From: Tretioscincus oriximinensis
Taxonomy: Eukaryota > Chordata > Lepidosauria > Squamata > Gymnophthalmidae
Length of the DNA: 64,000 nt
Reading direction: 5' to 3'
Assembly (NCBI GenBank): GCA_022410635.1
Contig: JAJVDF010000246.1
Span: forward strand, 510,636 to 574,635
Shown here: positions 46,001-52,395 of the stretch, piece by piece
Numbering within the stretch: position 1 is the first letter of the stretch
Layout: each line of letters starts with the position of its first letter
Translations under genes and position numbers: made by a program
Notes under the pieces: generated by a model
The model's input: the letters and a program-made list of their open reading frames with translations, nothing else
Databases searched by the model: none
Told to the model about the DNA's origin: nothing

Positions 46001-49000
46001 AGAATGTAAACAAAAATGGTTAGTAGTTAAGAATTGTGTAATGATTAAATTGGGGGATAAAATGAGTACATTGAGCTGTAAACTGAGAGTAACTAAATTG
46101 AGGCTTAATATTAATATTTCGTGTGTGATATATGCTAGTGATAGTAGATGGGAGAGGGGAAGAAAAGGAAGGGAGGAGGGGCGAGAATTAAAAAAACCTT
46201 AAAACATTCTGTCAGTTTCATCATGTAATTGATTGTAATTTAAAAACAATAAAATGTTTTAACCGCCTCCCCCTCAAAAGAGAAATCTGCCATTCAAGGG
46301 GGAGCTTCATATTGCGTCTTTCCAGCGAGGTGCAGTTAACTTCTGTGGGCAGCAGGGGTCATCATTTACTTTCTAGGAAAAAGGAATAGAACAAAACTCT
46401 TGTAATTGAAAGCAAAAGAATCTCACCCCCTGTACAATTCTAGTATTTTGTTTTTTAACTTAAGGGCATGTAAATAAAAACAAACCCAAGGAGGAAAGAG
46501 AAGGGGCTGGAGTGGGGTTGTGTTGTGTTCAAGAACTGGCTCGCTGCCGATTCTTGAAAAGGAGCCAGAGTCCAATGTGTGAAGTTGGATTAGTCCGTTG
46601 TCAGATCAGCACATACGAGGTGTGTTCAAAAAGTATCGAACCTTAAATTTTCCCGCGTAAACCAATGAAGCGCGGGAGATTCCCTTTTGGTGGAGATGTG
46701 GAGGGGACATTCATGCGCAGATCACGTCAGTTGCTGCCAGTTGGCCAGTGTGTGAAGACATGTAGAGAGCAGCCGTCGGATTTCAGTTTCTGTAAAATGA
46801 CAGAAAAACTTGAGCAGCGATATTGCATCAAATTTTGCTACAATCTTGGCGATACTCAAGTGGAAACCATTCGCAAGATTGAACAAGCTTTCGGGGACGA
46901 TGCCATGAGCACCTCACGGATAAAGGAGTGGTACAACCACTTCAAAAATGGCCGCACATCAGTGGACAGCGAACCACGTTCAGGCAGACCCTCCACAAGC
47001 CGAAATGACAATGTTATTGAGCAAGTGCGGACTGTAATCATGCAGGATCGTCGTATCACAGTCCGAGAAATTGCAACGGACTTGGGAGTAAGCATTGGAT
47101 CGGTACATTCAATTTTGACCAAGGATTTGAACATGAGGAGAGTGTCCGCCAAATTGGTACCGAAGCTGCTAACAATGGAGCAGAAGCAATGCCGTCTGGA
47201 CATCGCACAGGACATGCTTTCTTAGCCAAACACAACATTCCTGTGGTTCGTCAGGCCCCATACTCACCTGACACGGCTCCGTGTGACTTTTGGCTATTTC
47301 CCAAGCTGAAAATGACGCTGAAAGGGACCCGATTTGAATCAAGAGAAGACATCATGCGGAATTCGACAGACTGGCTGAACAACCTTCCAAGAANGGCGTT
47401 CCAGGCGTGTTTCCAAAAATGGCAGAAGCGCTGGGAGAAGTGTGTGCATCACCAAGGAGACTACTTTGAAGGGGATTAAAGTTTCGGACCTCCAAATCAA
47501 TAAATATATAAATGCCGACCAAAAGTTCGATACTTTTTGAACACACCTCGTAGAAATCAGATCATGTTATTGTTAGAAAGCTGTTGCTAATCTCTGTTTT
47601 CGTTAATTTGATGAGGGGATGCTCATAGCTGGTACTCTGAAGAGGTGGGAATGGAATGGCTTTCCGAATCTCTTCCACTGCCCCGTCCCCTAAAGCCACT
47701 TCCAAATGAACATGCCTTACCTAAGAAGAGTTGTTCTGTGTCCTGAAGCAGATGTTGGTCCATGTGTGGGAAGGGGTCAGAGTTCAGGACTATTTGCCTC
47801 AGGTTGCCAGGGCTTGTACACTTGTCAGTTCGGAATGTACTTCGTTCCAAGGCATGCGGCATGTCTGCTCACCTCTAAATCGAGCCAGCCCCTTCTCATT
47901 GAATTCTCAGGCAGGGGAGCCCTCTTCCTGTTTAAAATGCCGTCGTGAAGGCTTTGTCTGGAATGGAATTGTTATGCAGCGTGTCTTCTGCAGACATGAC
48001 TTACCCAGCCAGTCAGCCTTCCAACCAGCCAGTTGAGGAGAAGCATTAATTATTTTGACAATGACTCCAAAAACTTGATTAACACAGGAGAATATGACTT
48101 TGAAGAGTTTTGTTTTCCCATTTGGAATTCTGTCAGGCAGGTCAGTTGCATTTCTTATCTGAAAAATTAACTCTGTTCTTTAACATCCTTGAAAACACAG
48201 CATGGTACAGTGATGCGTGGTATCAGCTAAACAGCCTAGAAGCAGAGCTTTGGGAAGAATGCTTGGCTTTTGCAGTGAATGGTATTGTGGAACATTCAAG
48301 AGAAAAACTCTATGGAAGCTAATGAAGAAAACTAGCTTATTTTTTTAGTTGGAATGGTAGGAAGTGACTAGTCTCTCTGATTCAGTTACACTNTTAAAAA
48401 ATCTATCTGTTCCCATCTAACCATGTAAATACATAAATATTTTCTCAGGGTTGTTTGATTCTAGAATTGTGTATAGAAAATAAAAGAATCAAACAAGATG
48501 TAAGAACATAAGAGAAACTTTGCAGAATCAGGCCACAACCCACTTAGTCCAGCATACCCCCTTCACTTTGGGGAATCTTAAGCAGAAGGCAAAAGCAAAA
48601 CCGTCTGTTCTCTCTACTTTAAACAATGTATTCATATTCATAAAGTTGTAGGTCTAATAACTACCATTGCTCACTAGGATAAAAACACAGGTAAAGGAAG
48701 TCCAAAGCAAATGCTAGGAATGAAAGTGCAACTGGACAGCAGAAATGGCTGATCCTTTCATAGATTTCATCCAAACAACTTTTTCTGTGGAATGTAAGCA
48801 AAAGAAGAAGAGGAGGAAAAAGGGGCTCAAGGCAGCTTACAAGCTATTTTTGCCCAAAGGCTTACATTCTATCTTCCCCACCACTTTGAGATTATGATAC
48901 CTATTCATCTACTTGTGATTGCTCGTGTTTGAACAGCTAGGTTGGTTGAAGTTACAGCCAGTAGAGGAAGCTCACCCCTCTCCACAGCAGAAATGTGAGC

Positions 49001-49724
49001 CTCGAATGAACGTCCTCTGTGTTGAAAGACCTGCTCAACAGAGACTATTGGTGTGCAGAAATAGGAGAAAGACAATTGTTTGAAAGACAATTGGTGAGCA
49101 GAAATGGGAGAAATGTAGTTAATCCTAATATAACTGATGCTAATTTCAGTGGGAAGCTTCATAAAAATGATTCAGGTTAACCTTAAAATTAGCAGGTCTC
49201 TTGGAAATGTGTGTCTTGGCTTATCTCATTGCTGTAGGTCTATTGTGGTTACTAGGACCGGAATATATCGTTTAAAGAAGGAATGAAACCGTTGCTCGTG
49301 TCTAGTCCTATACCATTTATCGCCTTGGTTTGCTATACTGAAGATCACTGCCTGAGACCATGAATGCTTTTCTCTCTCNTGTGTGGCCTTGCATTCTAAT
49401 CCCAACTTCTTTTTCCTGCTGTTCTTTCTGTCCCCATTTGCAGTGTTCAGCCTGCAAGACCTCTGCTGCCGTGCCATCGTTTCTTGCACCCCCGTCCACC
49501 TCATCGACAAACTGCCTCTTCCCGTCACTATCAAGAGCCACTTGAAGTCCTTCTCCATGGCCAACGGCATGAACGCAGTGATGATGCACGGCCGCTCATA
49601 TTCCTTGGCCAGCAGTGGCGGCGGGAGCAGTAGCAAAGGCAACAGCTTGAAGCGCTCCAAGTCTATTCGTCCCCCCCAGAGCCCCCCCCAGAACTGCTCG
49701 CGTAATAACTGCAAGATCTCCTAG
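15906..49724 (+). CDS. RAB40C: RAB40C, Rab-like GTPase with SOCS box (six coding exons)
   Basis: Joining 15906-16047, 35847-35907, 41256-41316, 42276-42353, 43953-44175 and 49444-49724 gives 846 nt, 281 codons plus stop, with canonical GT/AG at every junction and phases 1, 2, 0, 0, 1. The family is a plasma-membrane-associated small GTPase acting as substrate receptor of a cullin-5 ubiquitin ligase. Visible features: P-loop GDSDVGKG (21-28), WDTSGQG (68-74), GNRLHL (125-130, in the place of NKxD), a SOCS box from about 189 to 228 with LPLP (212-215) in the Cul5 box, a Ser/Arg/Pro-rich tail and a C-terminal CKIS. The length equals the 281 residues I recall for human RAB40C. RAB40B is the alternative, but the tail favours RAB40C. 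Confidence 0.95.
16048..17039. other. RAB40C: RAB40C intron 2, start
   Basis: The first kilobase of a 19.8-kb intron. A 61-codon frame at 16734-16919 and others here have no recognisable domain. No repeat was identified. Confidence 0.45.
17040..18290 (-). mobile_element. CR1/L3-like LINE with deleted RT core
   Basis: On the minus strand, from 18288 downward, the text reads [14 protein letters not shown] and TSVPGKVLE (early reverse transcriptase), LDFQKAL, then [16 protein letters not shown]. It jumps directly to [16 protein letters not shown]. The segment that should hold the FADD catalytic box is absent, so an internal deletion removed the active site. Further on are [10 protein letters not shown] (downstream domain) and a 3' UTR ending with GGAACATAAG at 17040. 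Several stops and frameshifts mark it as old. Confidence 0.8.
18291..19400. other. RAB40C: Unassigned intronic DNA
   Basis: No gene or clear repeat is recognised. A possible but poor hammerhead-like string on the minus strand (18464-18495) is discussed under rejected items. Confidence 0.45.
19400..19460 (-). mobile_element. SINE tail fragment
   Basis: TTTATTTATATTTATACCCC, then GCCCCATACTCAAAGGTCTC, is the reversed 3' tail of the Sauria-like SINE. Confidence 0.6.
19478..19835 (+). mobile_element. L2-like LINE 3' fragment
   Basis: Translating in pieces gives [14 protein letters not shown] and [20 protein letters not shown] text comparable with the WN.LP..., ...CKTELFRQAF C-terminus of L2-type LINEs. 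The end GTTGTGAGCCACCC..., TGGAGTGGGTGGGGTATAAA is the common 3' end of these elements. It is degraded. Confidence 0.5.
19836..21790. other. RAB40C: Unassigned intronic DNA
   Basis: No gene or repeat family is recognised except a short direct duplication of about 32 bp at 20458-20522 (ATGTTTTGAATTTGTTATATT repeated with changes). No conserved motif is evident. Confidence 0.45.
21791..21940. mobile_element. Palindromic MITE with GCTGCATCCAC ends
   Basis: Ends GGCTGCATCCACACATCA and TGATGGGTGGATGCAGCT are inverted repeats. The inner parts TTATTTATTACACT and AGTGGAATAAATA continue the pairing, and TTTATTG-like text occurs mid-way. A related copy is at 63108-63246. A non-autonomous DNA transposon is the simplest reading; the superfamily is unclear because no convincing target duplication is visible. 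Confidence 0.65.
22470..22559 (+). mobile_element. Old CR1-like 3' end
   Basis: GGACCAGATGGGCTGTTGCC, TGATTCAGCA and CTTATGTTCTTAT are diverged versions of the CR1-family 3' terminus. Confidence 0.6.
22887..23050 (+). repeat. Inverted-arm repeat with hammerhead-like core
   Basis: Arms AGCACCTTATAGACTAG...GGTAGGCAGCAT (about 22902-22942) and ATGCTACCTAATC...AAGGTGCT (22996-about 23028) are complementary. Between them lie CTGAAGA (22966-22972), an intact six-pair stem II GTAGAC/GTCTAC (22974-22979 and 22982-22987) and AAAAA where GAAAG is expected. The loop joining stem I and core is longer than in the copy at 32929. Confidence 0.6.
23051..24439. other. RAB40C: Unassigned intronic DNA
   Basis: No gene, RNA or repeat family is recognised. 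Short frames are unsupported. Confidence 0.45.
24440..24690 (+). mobile_element. Decayed (TTC)n SINE copy
   Basis: GGCCTCAGCTTTAGCCATCC and CTCCGGGTGAAAATAACCTTGTAAG with an ending ACTTCTTCTCT resemble the body and tail of the SINE at 9120-9431. The tRNA head is unrecognisable. Confidence 0.5.
25090..25320 (-). mobile_element. Decayed (GAA)n SINE copy, reversed
   Basis: CCCTACCACATTGTGGTACTC and CTACTTGAAATGTAGATTGC followed by a head-like GTGCCATTTGTGCC resemble the reversed family seen at 423-810. It is diverged. Confidence 0.45.
25745..25922 (+). mobile_element. CR1-like LINE 3' end
   Basis: It runs from CTGAAATACCATTTGCAGGG, through CTTTCCTCTGTTCGGACTGC, to GGCCTGATCCAGTATGGCTC and TTCTTATGTTCTTATG. 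It is a 5'-truncated copy of the commonest LINE family in the window. Confidence 0.85.
25985..26205. mobile_element. MITE with ...TTTTTTGGAC ends
   Basis: The left end ACCATATTTTTTGGACTGTAAGACACAC and the right end TCTTATATGCCGAAAAATA are imperfect inverted repeats, and GACCATAAGACACAC occurs twice inside. This pattern (CATAAGACNCAC) is a widespread vertebrate MITE type, as I recall it. No target duplication was defined. Confidence 0.6.
26206..28565. other. RAB40C: Unassigned intronic DNA with one coding-like frame
   Basis: Most of the stretch shows nothing. The minus frame 26541-26822 (93 codons) has a protein-like composition but no motif I can name; it is listed as a finding. The rest has no repeat that I recognise. 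Confidence 0.4.
28660..28960. repeat. Diverged ~100-bp repeats, partly inverted
   Basis: Units starting near 28700 (GAATGCGGTGGTGGCA), 28810 (AAATATGGTTTGCAGCA) and 28905 (GAATGTGGTTCATGGCA) each continue GGGTTTGG.TGCTG.AGGCT. A further unit between 28745 and 28810 reads the same way on the minus strand. They appear to be old, rearranged copies of one unit. Confidence 0.5.
28961..29593. other. RAB40C: Unassigned intronic DNA
   Basis: No supported feature. Confidence 0.4.
29594..29665 (-). mobile_element. SINE tail fragment
   Basis: TTTATTTATATTTATACCCA, GCCCTATACCCAAAGGTCTC is the reversed tail of the Sauria-like SINE. Confidence 0.6.
29680..29995 (+). repeat. Pyrimidine tract plus dispersed module
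   Basis: A 110-bp C/T-rich run (29680-29790) precedes AGTACTGGTCCCAGTACTGA, a CAATAAAGAACTCTGG segment and GCCAAAGTTCTGAGACC, TGTCATTGATCATTATACC, TTGGAATGTT. The same sequence occurs around the assembly gap at 9590-10440. CAATAAAG could be the polyadenylation site of an LTR, but the boundaries are undefined. Confidence 0.5.
30008..30160 (-). mobile_element. SINE tail fragment with flank
   Basis: TTTATTTATTTGCATTTCTA, CCACCCTATACCCGAAGGTC and a downstream block AACGTCTAAAAATAGGGAAAG, GAGAGC that also occurs at 53640-53670 and reversed near 60900-60935. These define a longer composite repeat. Confidence 0.55.
30161..32820. other. RAB40C: Unassigned intronic DNA
   Basis: No gene is supported. 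The 166-codon plus frame at 32175-32675 has two ambiguous codons and no domain. AT-rich segments alternate with ordinary sequence. Confidence 0.4.
32821..32925 (-). repeat. Decayed hammerhead-bearing repeat, reversed
   Basis: Read on the minus strand it has AAAGAAGAAGTGGACT.ATCTACAAAAGCT (core 32912-32884), then an arm CCACTTCCCTTTCTCCTGTTGG. It is a degenerate copy lying back to back with the better copy that starts at 32929. Confidence 0.45.
32929..33115 (+). repeat. Inverted-arm repeat with near-complete hammerhead
   Basis: The left arm (about 32955-33008) contains GCACTTTGAGACTAACAGGA and GTGGGTGGCA. The right arm (33049-about 33107) is its complement. Between them lie a nine-base link, CTGAAGA (33018-33024), an A, stem II GTAG/CTAC with one inner mismatch (33026-33039), GAAA (33040-33043), a palindromic AGCT (33043-33046) that can serve as minimal stem III, and T as the cleavage-site base. 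All core bases of the hammerhead consensus are present. Confidence 0.65.
33221..33338 (-). mobile_element. CR1-like LINE 3' end
   Basis: Plus-strand text TAAGAACATAAGAACATAAG, AAGAGCCATACTGGATCAGG and GGCCCACCAGATGCACCTGG is the reversed 3' terminus of the common family. It is about 118 bp, severely 5'-truncated. Confidence 0.9.
33339..34185. other. RAB40C: Unassigned intronic DNA
   Basis: No supported feature. Short overlapping frames at 33690-33894 are chance. Confidence 0.4.
34190..34470 (-). repeat. Dispersed repeat shared with 8690-8960
   Basis: In reverse complement it shares with 8690-8960 the CAGAGCTG..., TTTGGGCTGCTGCT and ACTACAC TTCCCAGCAG motifs. It contains two ACTACA..TC.CAGC sites in opposite orientation (about 34307-34321 and 34374-34389). 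The class is unknown. Confidence 0.5.
34471..35846. other. RAB40C: RAB40C intron 2, end
   Basis: Mostly unassigned. A decayed hammerhead-bearing repeat lies at 35485-35580: CTGAAGA (35485-35491), a partly paired stem II ending GTCTAT, then GAAG, and a right arm with TCTCCTGTTAGTCTCCAAGTG. The acceptor TTGTTCCCATTACAG ends at 35846. Confidence 0.5.
35847..35907 (+). CDS. RAB40C: RAB40C coding exon 2
   Basis: It is 61 nt, encoding the rest of Gly48 through the first two bases of Trp68 (IDYKTTT...VKLEL), with TTACAG| before it and |GTAAGT after it. It contains the switch I / effector segment, where IDYKTTT resembles the (I/V)DFKTKT of ordinary Rabs. Confidence 0.95.
36165..36905 (-). mobile_element. 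L1-like LINE, ORF2 C-terminal fragment
   Basis: A 205-codon minus frame (36795-36178) contains [33 protein letters not shown] and a following FW..V, the Cys/His-rich C-terminal signature of L1 ORF2 proteins. Upstream reading (to about 36905) continues in a broken frame. The copy is 5'-truncated and lacks reverse transcriptase. It is in RAB40C intron 3, antisense to the gene. Confidence 0.8.
37016..37412 (-). mobile_element. CR1 LINE 3' fragment
   Basis: Its reverse complement reads as the 3' part of the element at 7229-8162 ([14 protein letters not shown] text, then GGTTGGACCACATGACCCTG, GAGGTCCTTTCCAACTCTAG). It begins at 37016 with the CATGGAATCC version of the terminal repeat. Confidence 0.85.
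37413..37734. other. RAB40C: Unassigned intronic DNA
   Basis: The segment TGATGAAGAAGACCAAAAGCTTTCTGAAACAG and following AT-rich text match no family that I know. Confidence 0.4.
37735..38312 (-). mobile_element. CR1-like LINE with C-terminal domain and 3' UTR
   Basis: The minus frame 38373-37951 reads [50 protein letters not shown] and [11 protein letters not shown], followed by the family 3' UTR and (CTTATGTT)n end. It is one of the longest copies of this family here, apart from 17040-18290 and 63410-64000. Confidence 0.9.
38313..39589. other. RAB40C: Unassigned intronic DNA with a dispersed repeat
   Basis: The second copy of the unclassified repeat of 3177-3280 lies at 38757-38855. Part of 39440-39570 resembles the CR1-like coding tail in minus orientation (TAATAAATTCCATAAACTGG). 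Otherwise nothing is recognised. Confidence 0.4.
39590..39797 (-). mobile_element. Sauria-like SINE, single internal unit
   Basis: Reversed, it reads head (GGTTCGATTCCCC complement at 39769-39781), one CTGG.CAGTCACAGTTCTTTA unit with TGTTGTGGAGAAAGCAACAA, and the GGTATAGGGCGGG tail. This is the natural single-unit structure against which the expansion at 10441-10970 is recognised. Confidence 0.8.
39808..39948. repeat. 141-bp AT-rich palindrome
   Basis: Arms ATCATATGGCAGGAAAAAGG (39808 on) and the complementary ...CCCCGCCATATGAT (ending 39948) match over 31 bases with four mismatches and continue through alternating TAATATATTATAAATATATT on both sides to a centre near 39878. It could extrude as a cruciform or be a MITE. 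No function is implied. Confidence 0.85.
39972..40042 (-). mobile_element. CR1-like LINE fragment
   Basis: TTTCAAGGCTGAGGAGGCC, ...TTTTGTAAGGGAGTTGTTCTAG, CACCTTGATCA is a reversed piece of the family coding region (FSL...GL.LP). Confidence 0.6.
40043..41255. other. RAB40C: RAB40C intron 3, end
   Basis: No supported repeat or gene. The acceptor TTTTTCATTTTAG ends at 41255. Confidence 0.45.
41256..41316 (+). CDS. RAB40C: RAB40C coding exon 3
   Basis: It is 61 nt, completing Trp68 and encoding [20 protein letters not shown] (69-88). It contains the G3/switch II motif, in which DTSGQG replaces the usual DTAGQE; Gln73 is retained. It is bounded by TTTTAG| and |GTAAAC. Confidence 0.95.
41317..42275. 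other. RAB40C: RAB40C intron between coding exons 3 and 4
   Basis: No gene or clear repeat was identified. A minus frame at 41599-41886 is unsupported. The acceptor TTTTTCTGTCTCCTGCAG is strong. Confidence 0.45.
42276..42353 (+). CDS. RAB40C: RAB40C coding exon 4
   Basis: It is 78 nt, encoding [20 protein letters not shown], then IKEIDE (residues 89-114), phase 0 on both sides, with CTGCAG| and |[14 protein letters not shown] is the conserved Rab beta-strand and loop before the G4 motif. Confidence 0.95.
42354..43173. other. RAB40C: RAB40C intron 5' of the TIR element
   Basis: No repeat, RNA or supported frame recognised in this 820-base stretch. Confidence 0.45.
43174..43890. mobile_element. 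DNA transposon with TATACTCGAGTATAAG ends
   Basis: The left end TACTGTATATACTCGAGTAT and the right end (reverse complement TACTTGCATATACTCAAGTA) are inverted repeats with few mismatches. Internal sub-terminal text CTTATACTTGGGT and GGCTTATATTCGGGTT repeats the theme. The middle is GC-rich and contains an ACTACACGTCCCAGCATGC motif. Frames inside show no transposase. It is about 717 bp, and it ends 62 bp upstream of RAB40C coding exon 5. Confidence 0.65.
43953..44175 (+). CDS. RAB40C: RAB40C coding exon 5
   Basis: It is 223 nt, encoding residues 115-188 ([20 protein letters not shown] ... EKIWRPNR) plus the first base of Val189. GNRLHL stands in the G4 position and lacks the lysine and aspartate of NKx[12 protein letters not shown] holds the G5-like region. 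The acceptor TGTATTGTCTTAAAG is weak in pyrimidines; the donor AG|GTAAAT is adequate. Confidence 0.95.
44205..44640 (-). mobile_element. L1-like LINE 3' end
   Basis: A T-rich run, then GCGTTTAAAACATTTTATTG, on the minus strand is an AATAAAATGTTTTAAACGC-type polyadenylated end like the one at 46230-46262. The rest is AT-rich and non-coding. Confidence 0.5.
44655..44922 (+). mobile_element. CR1-like LINE 3' end
   Basis: GGACTAGACAGGTTTATGGA, CACCAAGGGTATAAATGGGT, TACCATTTGCAGGGAGTCAT and a final TTCTTATGTTCTTA. It is 5'-truncated just before the stop of ORF2. Confidence 0.9.
44923..45914. other. RAB40C: Unassigned intronic DNA
   Basis: No supported feature. TTTCTGTCGTTATCGACAGAAA (around 45354-45375) is a short perfect hairpin. 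Confidence 0.4.
45915..46270 (+). mobile_element. L1-like LINE 3' UTR
   Basis: Adenine-rich plus strand ending CAATAAAATGTTTTAA, with a GGGA/GGAGG-rich tract (46147-46180) of the kind found near L1 3' ends. Its coding part is not present. Confidence 0.4.
46797..47225 (+). pseudogene. Mariner transposase, N-terminal half
   Basis: 142 codons from an ATG in frame with an upstream ATG at 46665; the 46797 start ([12 protein letters not shown]) fits the family length. The order is a first helix-turn-helix ([20 protein letters not shown]), the linker [25 protein letters not shown], and a second helix-turn-helix ([20 protein letters not shown]). It ends [18 protein letters not shown], stop, where the catalytic domain should begin. 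It could still bind transposon ends but cannot cut. Confidence 0.85.
47215..47479 (+). pseudogene. Mariner transposase, C-terminal remnant
   Basis: In a second frame, [12 protein letters not shown], then [17 protein letters not shown], restores the family C-terminus. The D of YSPD (47270-47272) is the third catalytic acidic residue. The two preceding aspartates and about 120 residues between DIAQDML and LAKHN are missing. The deletion junction lies within about 47205-47232. The frame ends with TAA at 47477-47479 and has one ambiguous codon. Confidence 0.85.
47551..48504. other. RAB40C: Unassigned intronic DNA
   Basis: No supported gene, RNA or repeat. Frames at 47623-48036 are not conserved. 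Confidence 0.4.
48505..48600 (-). mobile_element. Old CR1-like 3' end
   Basis: GTAAGAACATAAGAGAAACT, GCAGAATCAGGCCACAACCC and CTTAGTCCAGCATA are diverged from the common reversed 3' terminus. Confidence 0.6.
48795..49043 (-). mobile_element. (GAA)n SINE copy, reversed
   Basis: AAGAAGAAGAGGAGGAAAAA, AAGCTATTTTTGCCCAAAGG, TTACATTCTATCTTCCCCACC and CTACTTGTGATTGC correspond to the reversed body of the SINE at 423-810, with the tRNA head near 48990-49040 largely lost. Confidence 0.65.
49444..49724 (+). CDS. RAB40C: RAB40C coding exon 6 (SOCS box and tail)
   Basis: It runs from CATTTGCAG| to a TAG at 49722-49724, encoding residues 189-281. [25 protein letters not shown] and [10 protein letters not shown] form the SOCS box; LPLP is the Cul5-box element. 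The rest, [32 protein letters not shown], ends in NNCKIS. Use of G/C is much higher than in the flanking intron, as expected of the coding end. Confidence 0.95.
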
Positions 49725-52395
49725 CACATTACCACCAAGGCATGTCTTCTCCAGGCGCACGTGCCTGCTCACTAATGTACAGATGTTTACACGCGCGTGA
49801 TCTGCTCCAACAAGATCCCTCCCAATGTTCTTCTCTCACCCTGATGGTACTGCCTACAAAACTGGCAACGACCAGCCTCGGGCTGGCAGGATCCTATCCG
49901 GTGAAAGGAAGGTTGCCAGAATGCGAAGTGCAGCACCCTCGGACGACAAGCCATCGGTCTCACACGAGTGACTCCTGCTCATACTGGTAGGGAGCTGGTA
50001 GGACTCTGCGCTGCAGCTCTTAGCTGTGGTGCTGCAGTGAACAGAGACTCTCTTACGCTAATGACAATTTAAAGAAGGGGTGGAGCAGGGTTTGGCAAAT
50101 TCAACCCAGGGGGAGTTCTGGATTTACCCAACAGGTGGACGGAGATCCTCAGGAAACAAGCTGCTTGACATTTTCATGTATTTATGAATTATTTCACTAC
50201 TTTTTTTAGGGACCTCCCCGCTTTGCTTTTTTTTTTTTTTTTGAAAAAGGAAAATGGATGAAACTTTGGTGCCCCCTTGTAAATAGAGAAGCAGTGAGCT
50301 TTCAATCCTGGGGCTGATTGGGCTGGTGAGAGGGTCAAGCACCAAGATGACTGACCCCCCTGGCCATTATTCAGGGTTACTCTTTTAGAAATTCTGTTTG
50401 TGAAAAGAGGGTGGTTTTTTAAAAACATTTTTTTAAAAAGCGGACATTTTCCAGACATTCCTAGTAACAAGTGCAAATGGTCTGCACGGGCAGGGCTTTG
50501 CATGAGGCCACAGGGGGTGGGGGGTAGAGTGTGAAGTGTTTTGTCTACATCTGGACTTGGTTAGTGACTGAGCAGGCNGTTCCTACTCCCAAGGGGACTA
50601 GGCAGAAGATTAGTCTGCCTGAGGTCTCAAAAGATCGGGGCTGAGGAATGAAAAGCCTCTAGAAAACACGGAGCTTTGGCGGTTGGGCCCAAGGGCTAGA
50701 AGGGTATTGGGGTGTGGGAAGATGGGGGGGCAGTCAAAATCTCTCCTTCAGCACATTCTGTCACCACACAGAAGCCCTTGCATGCTCGCAATGATCTTCT
50801 AGCAGCCCCTATTTTGGGGTTCCTTTTGCTCCATTGTATTGCNGGAACAATCCTGTTCTATTACTTCCTGGAGTTTCAGGGTGTTGAAAGGATCTCAGAA
50901 AGCTTAGGCAGAGCTCCTTCATGGTTACCCCTCACTTCCCATGGATCCACACATGCCCTGGGATTGTGAGGTAGCAGGGGGAGCTTCTCTCCCCCATGAA
51001 GGTGCTTAGGAGAAATCATTTGAGAGAACCTCAGTACCTACATAGCTCCACGCTCAGCTAAGCCATTTCCTTCCTTGCCCTGCCTCTGCACTTGGACGCT
51101 GCACCTTCACACCTGGTGAGAATGCCTCTGGTTTTCTCTGCCGTGCGTGCTCTTCGTCCACATGGAGTTTGCATTGTTATTTTAACTTTGTTTTGCGGTA
51201 CGGGACCATCTGTGCTACTGCTAGTTTGCATTGTCTGTTAAGGGCGAGGAAATGCACTGGCAGTCCTCTGCATACCTTGAAAAATGCCTCTCCAGCTCTC
51301 TTCAGTTTAAAGGGTGATGGCAGCTCTCAAAGAAATAGTAAATAGCTGGCTAGTGGGTTGGTGTCAGTGCAGCGTCTTGAGCCTGGTTAGGGTCTTCATA
51401 CAGGTGGGCTGCCCATGATGGCAGCTGCTCTTTTAACCACGATTGGCCGCACGCGGAATGGGTGGTATGACGCTTCTGGATCCTCTCTGCACAGCTGACC
51501 ACCCATTTTGTTCAGGAACTTTGACAAGAGCTTGGCTGGCACGACTTGCTTGGCACGAGGGGGAGAGCCCAGCCATCCTGCTGGCCTCCACTCAAGCAGG
51601 GTGGTGGGGACAGGTCAAGGGCAGGGGAAAACCTTTCGCGGCATCTCAACAGGCTATGAACAAAGCTGTAGCCAAATCCAGGGTAAGAGCGTGGAAGCTC
51701 GGAGATTTACAGGGCAGCCAAGGCCACCTGTTGCTACTTGCTCAAAANGGGGCAAGAGACAATCATTGACTCAACAGCCTGGCATTCTGGGGATGTGCAG
51801 AGAACAGGTGATCTCGGAGGCAGCCTGGACAGCCATCTTTCCACCCTTGGTTTTAAAATAGCCACTTCCCAAAAAAAGCTATAGAATGTGCATTGTCCTC
51901 CGTCCCCCGCCCCCCGCNAAGTAATTACAGGGAGACCCCCCCTTCCCTTTCTGCTTGGCAGGCTGTAAATTTCCTCTATTGTGTCTCCAGAATCGAATAT
52001 TGCTTGTTTGTAGCTTGATCAAAGAAAGAGGCATGACACTTTTAGTTTAAGGAGGCGTGGAGGACAGCGCGTGTCAAAGAAATATATTTCGACTTCCCTG
52101 CACTTATTCTGCCCGACTTGTACATGCATAATTCTTAACTTCGCCTAAACGCCTGCTTTAATTTTCTCTGTTTTTGTAAAACTGCGGCAAATTCCTGGGA
52201 ATGGGATTCTTTGAAACGGCTGCCAACGGAAACGGAACGTGTGCTTTGTTAACGTTGGACTCGAAAGAATGTGATCTGATTTCAAACACTAGAACTTAGC
52301 TGCTCTCAAACACTCGTACCATTCCTATGTTTTTAAGTTCTTTGTATAGTAAATGATGTTAAACTGATGGTTTTTACATAAACTTGTTTAAAAAA
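49725..52395 (+). other. RAB40C: RAB40C 3' UTR (probable)
   Basis: The stretch is free of the interspersed repeats that crowd both sides, as expected of a retained 3' UTR. A run of T at 50224-50242 and GC-rich segments lie within. No AATAAA is present. A weak variant CATAAA (52377-52382) follows TAAATGATGTTAAACTGATG, and an ATTAAA occurs at about 52544. The end is therefore approximate. Confidence 0.5.
52377..52382 (+). terminator. RAB40C: Possible polyadenylation signal (CATAAA variant)
   Basis: CATAAA is a known but weak variant. It is followed by CTTGTTTAAAAAAA, which would suit cleavage near 52395. ATTAAA near 52544 is the alternative. Confidence 0.35.

Larger units (their letters stand above)
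46616..47550 (+). mobile_element. Internally deleted mariner element
   Basis: Perfect 26-bp inverted repeats (46616-46641 and 47525-47550, beginning CGAGGTGTGTTCAAAAAGTA) are flanked by TA target duplications (46614-46615, 47551-47552). The element is 935 bp, shorter than the roughly 1.3 kb of autonomous mariners. Its two coding parts are described separately. It sits in the last intron of RAB40C, in the same orientation as the gene. Confidence 0.95.
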
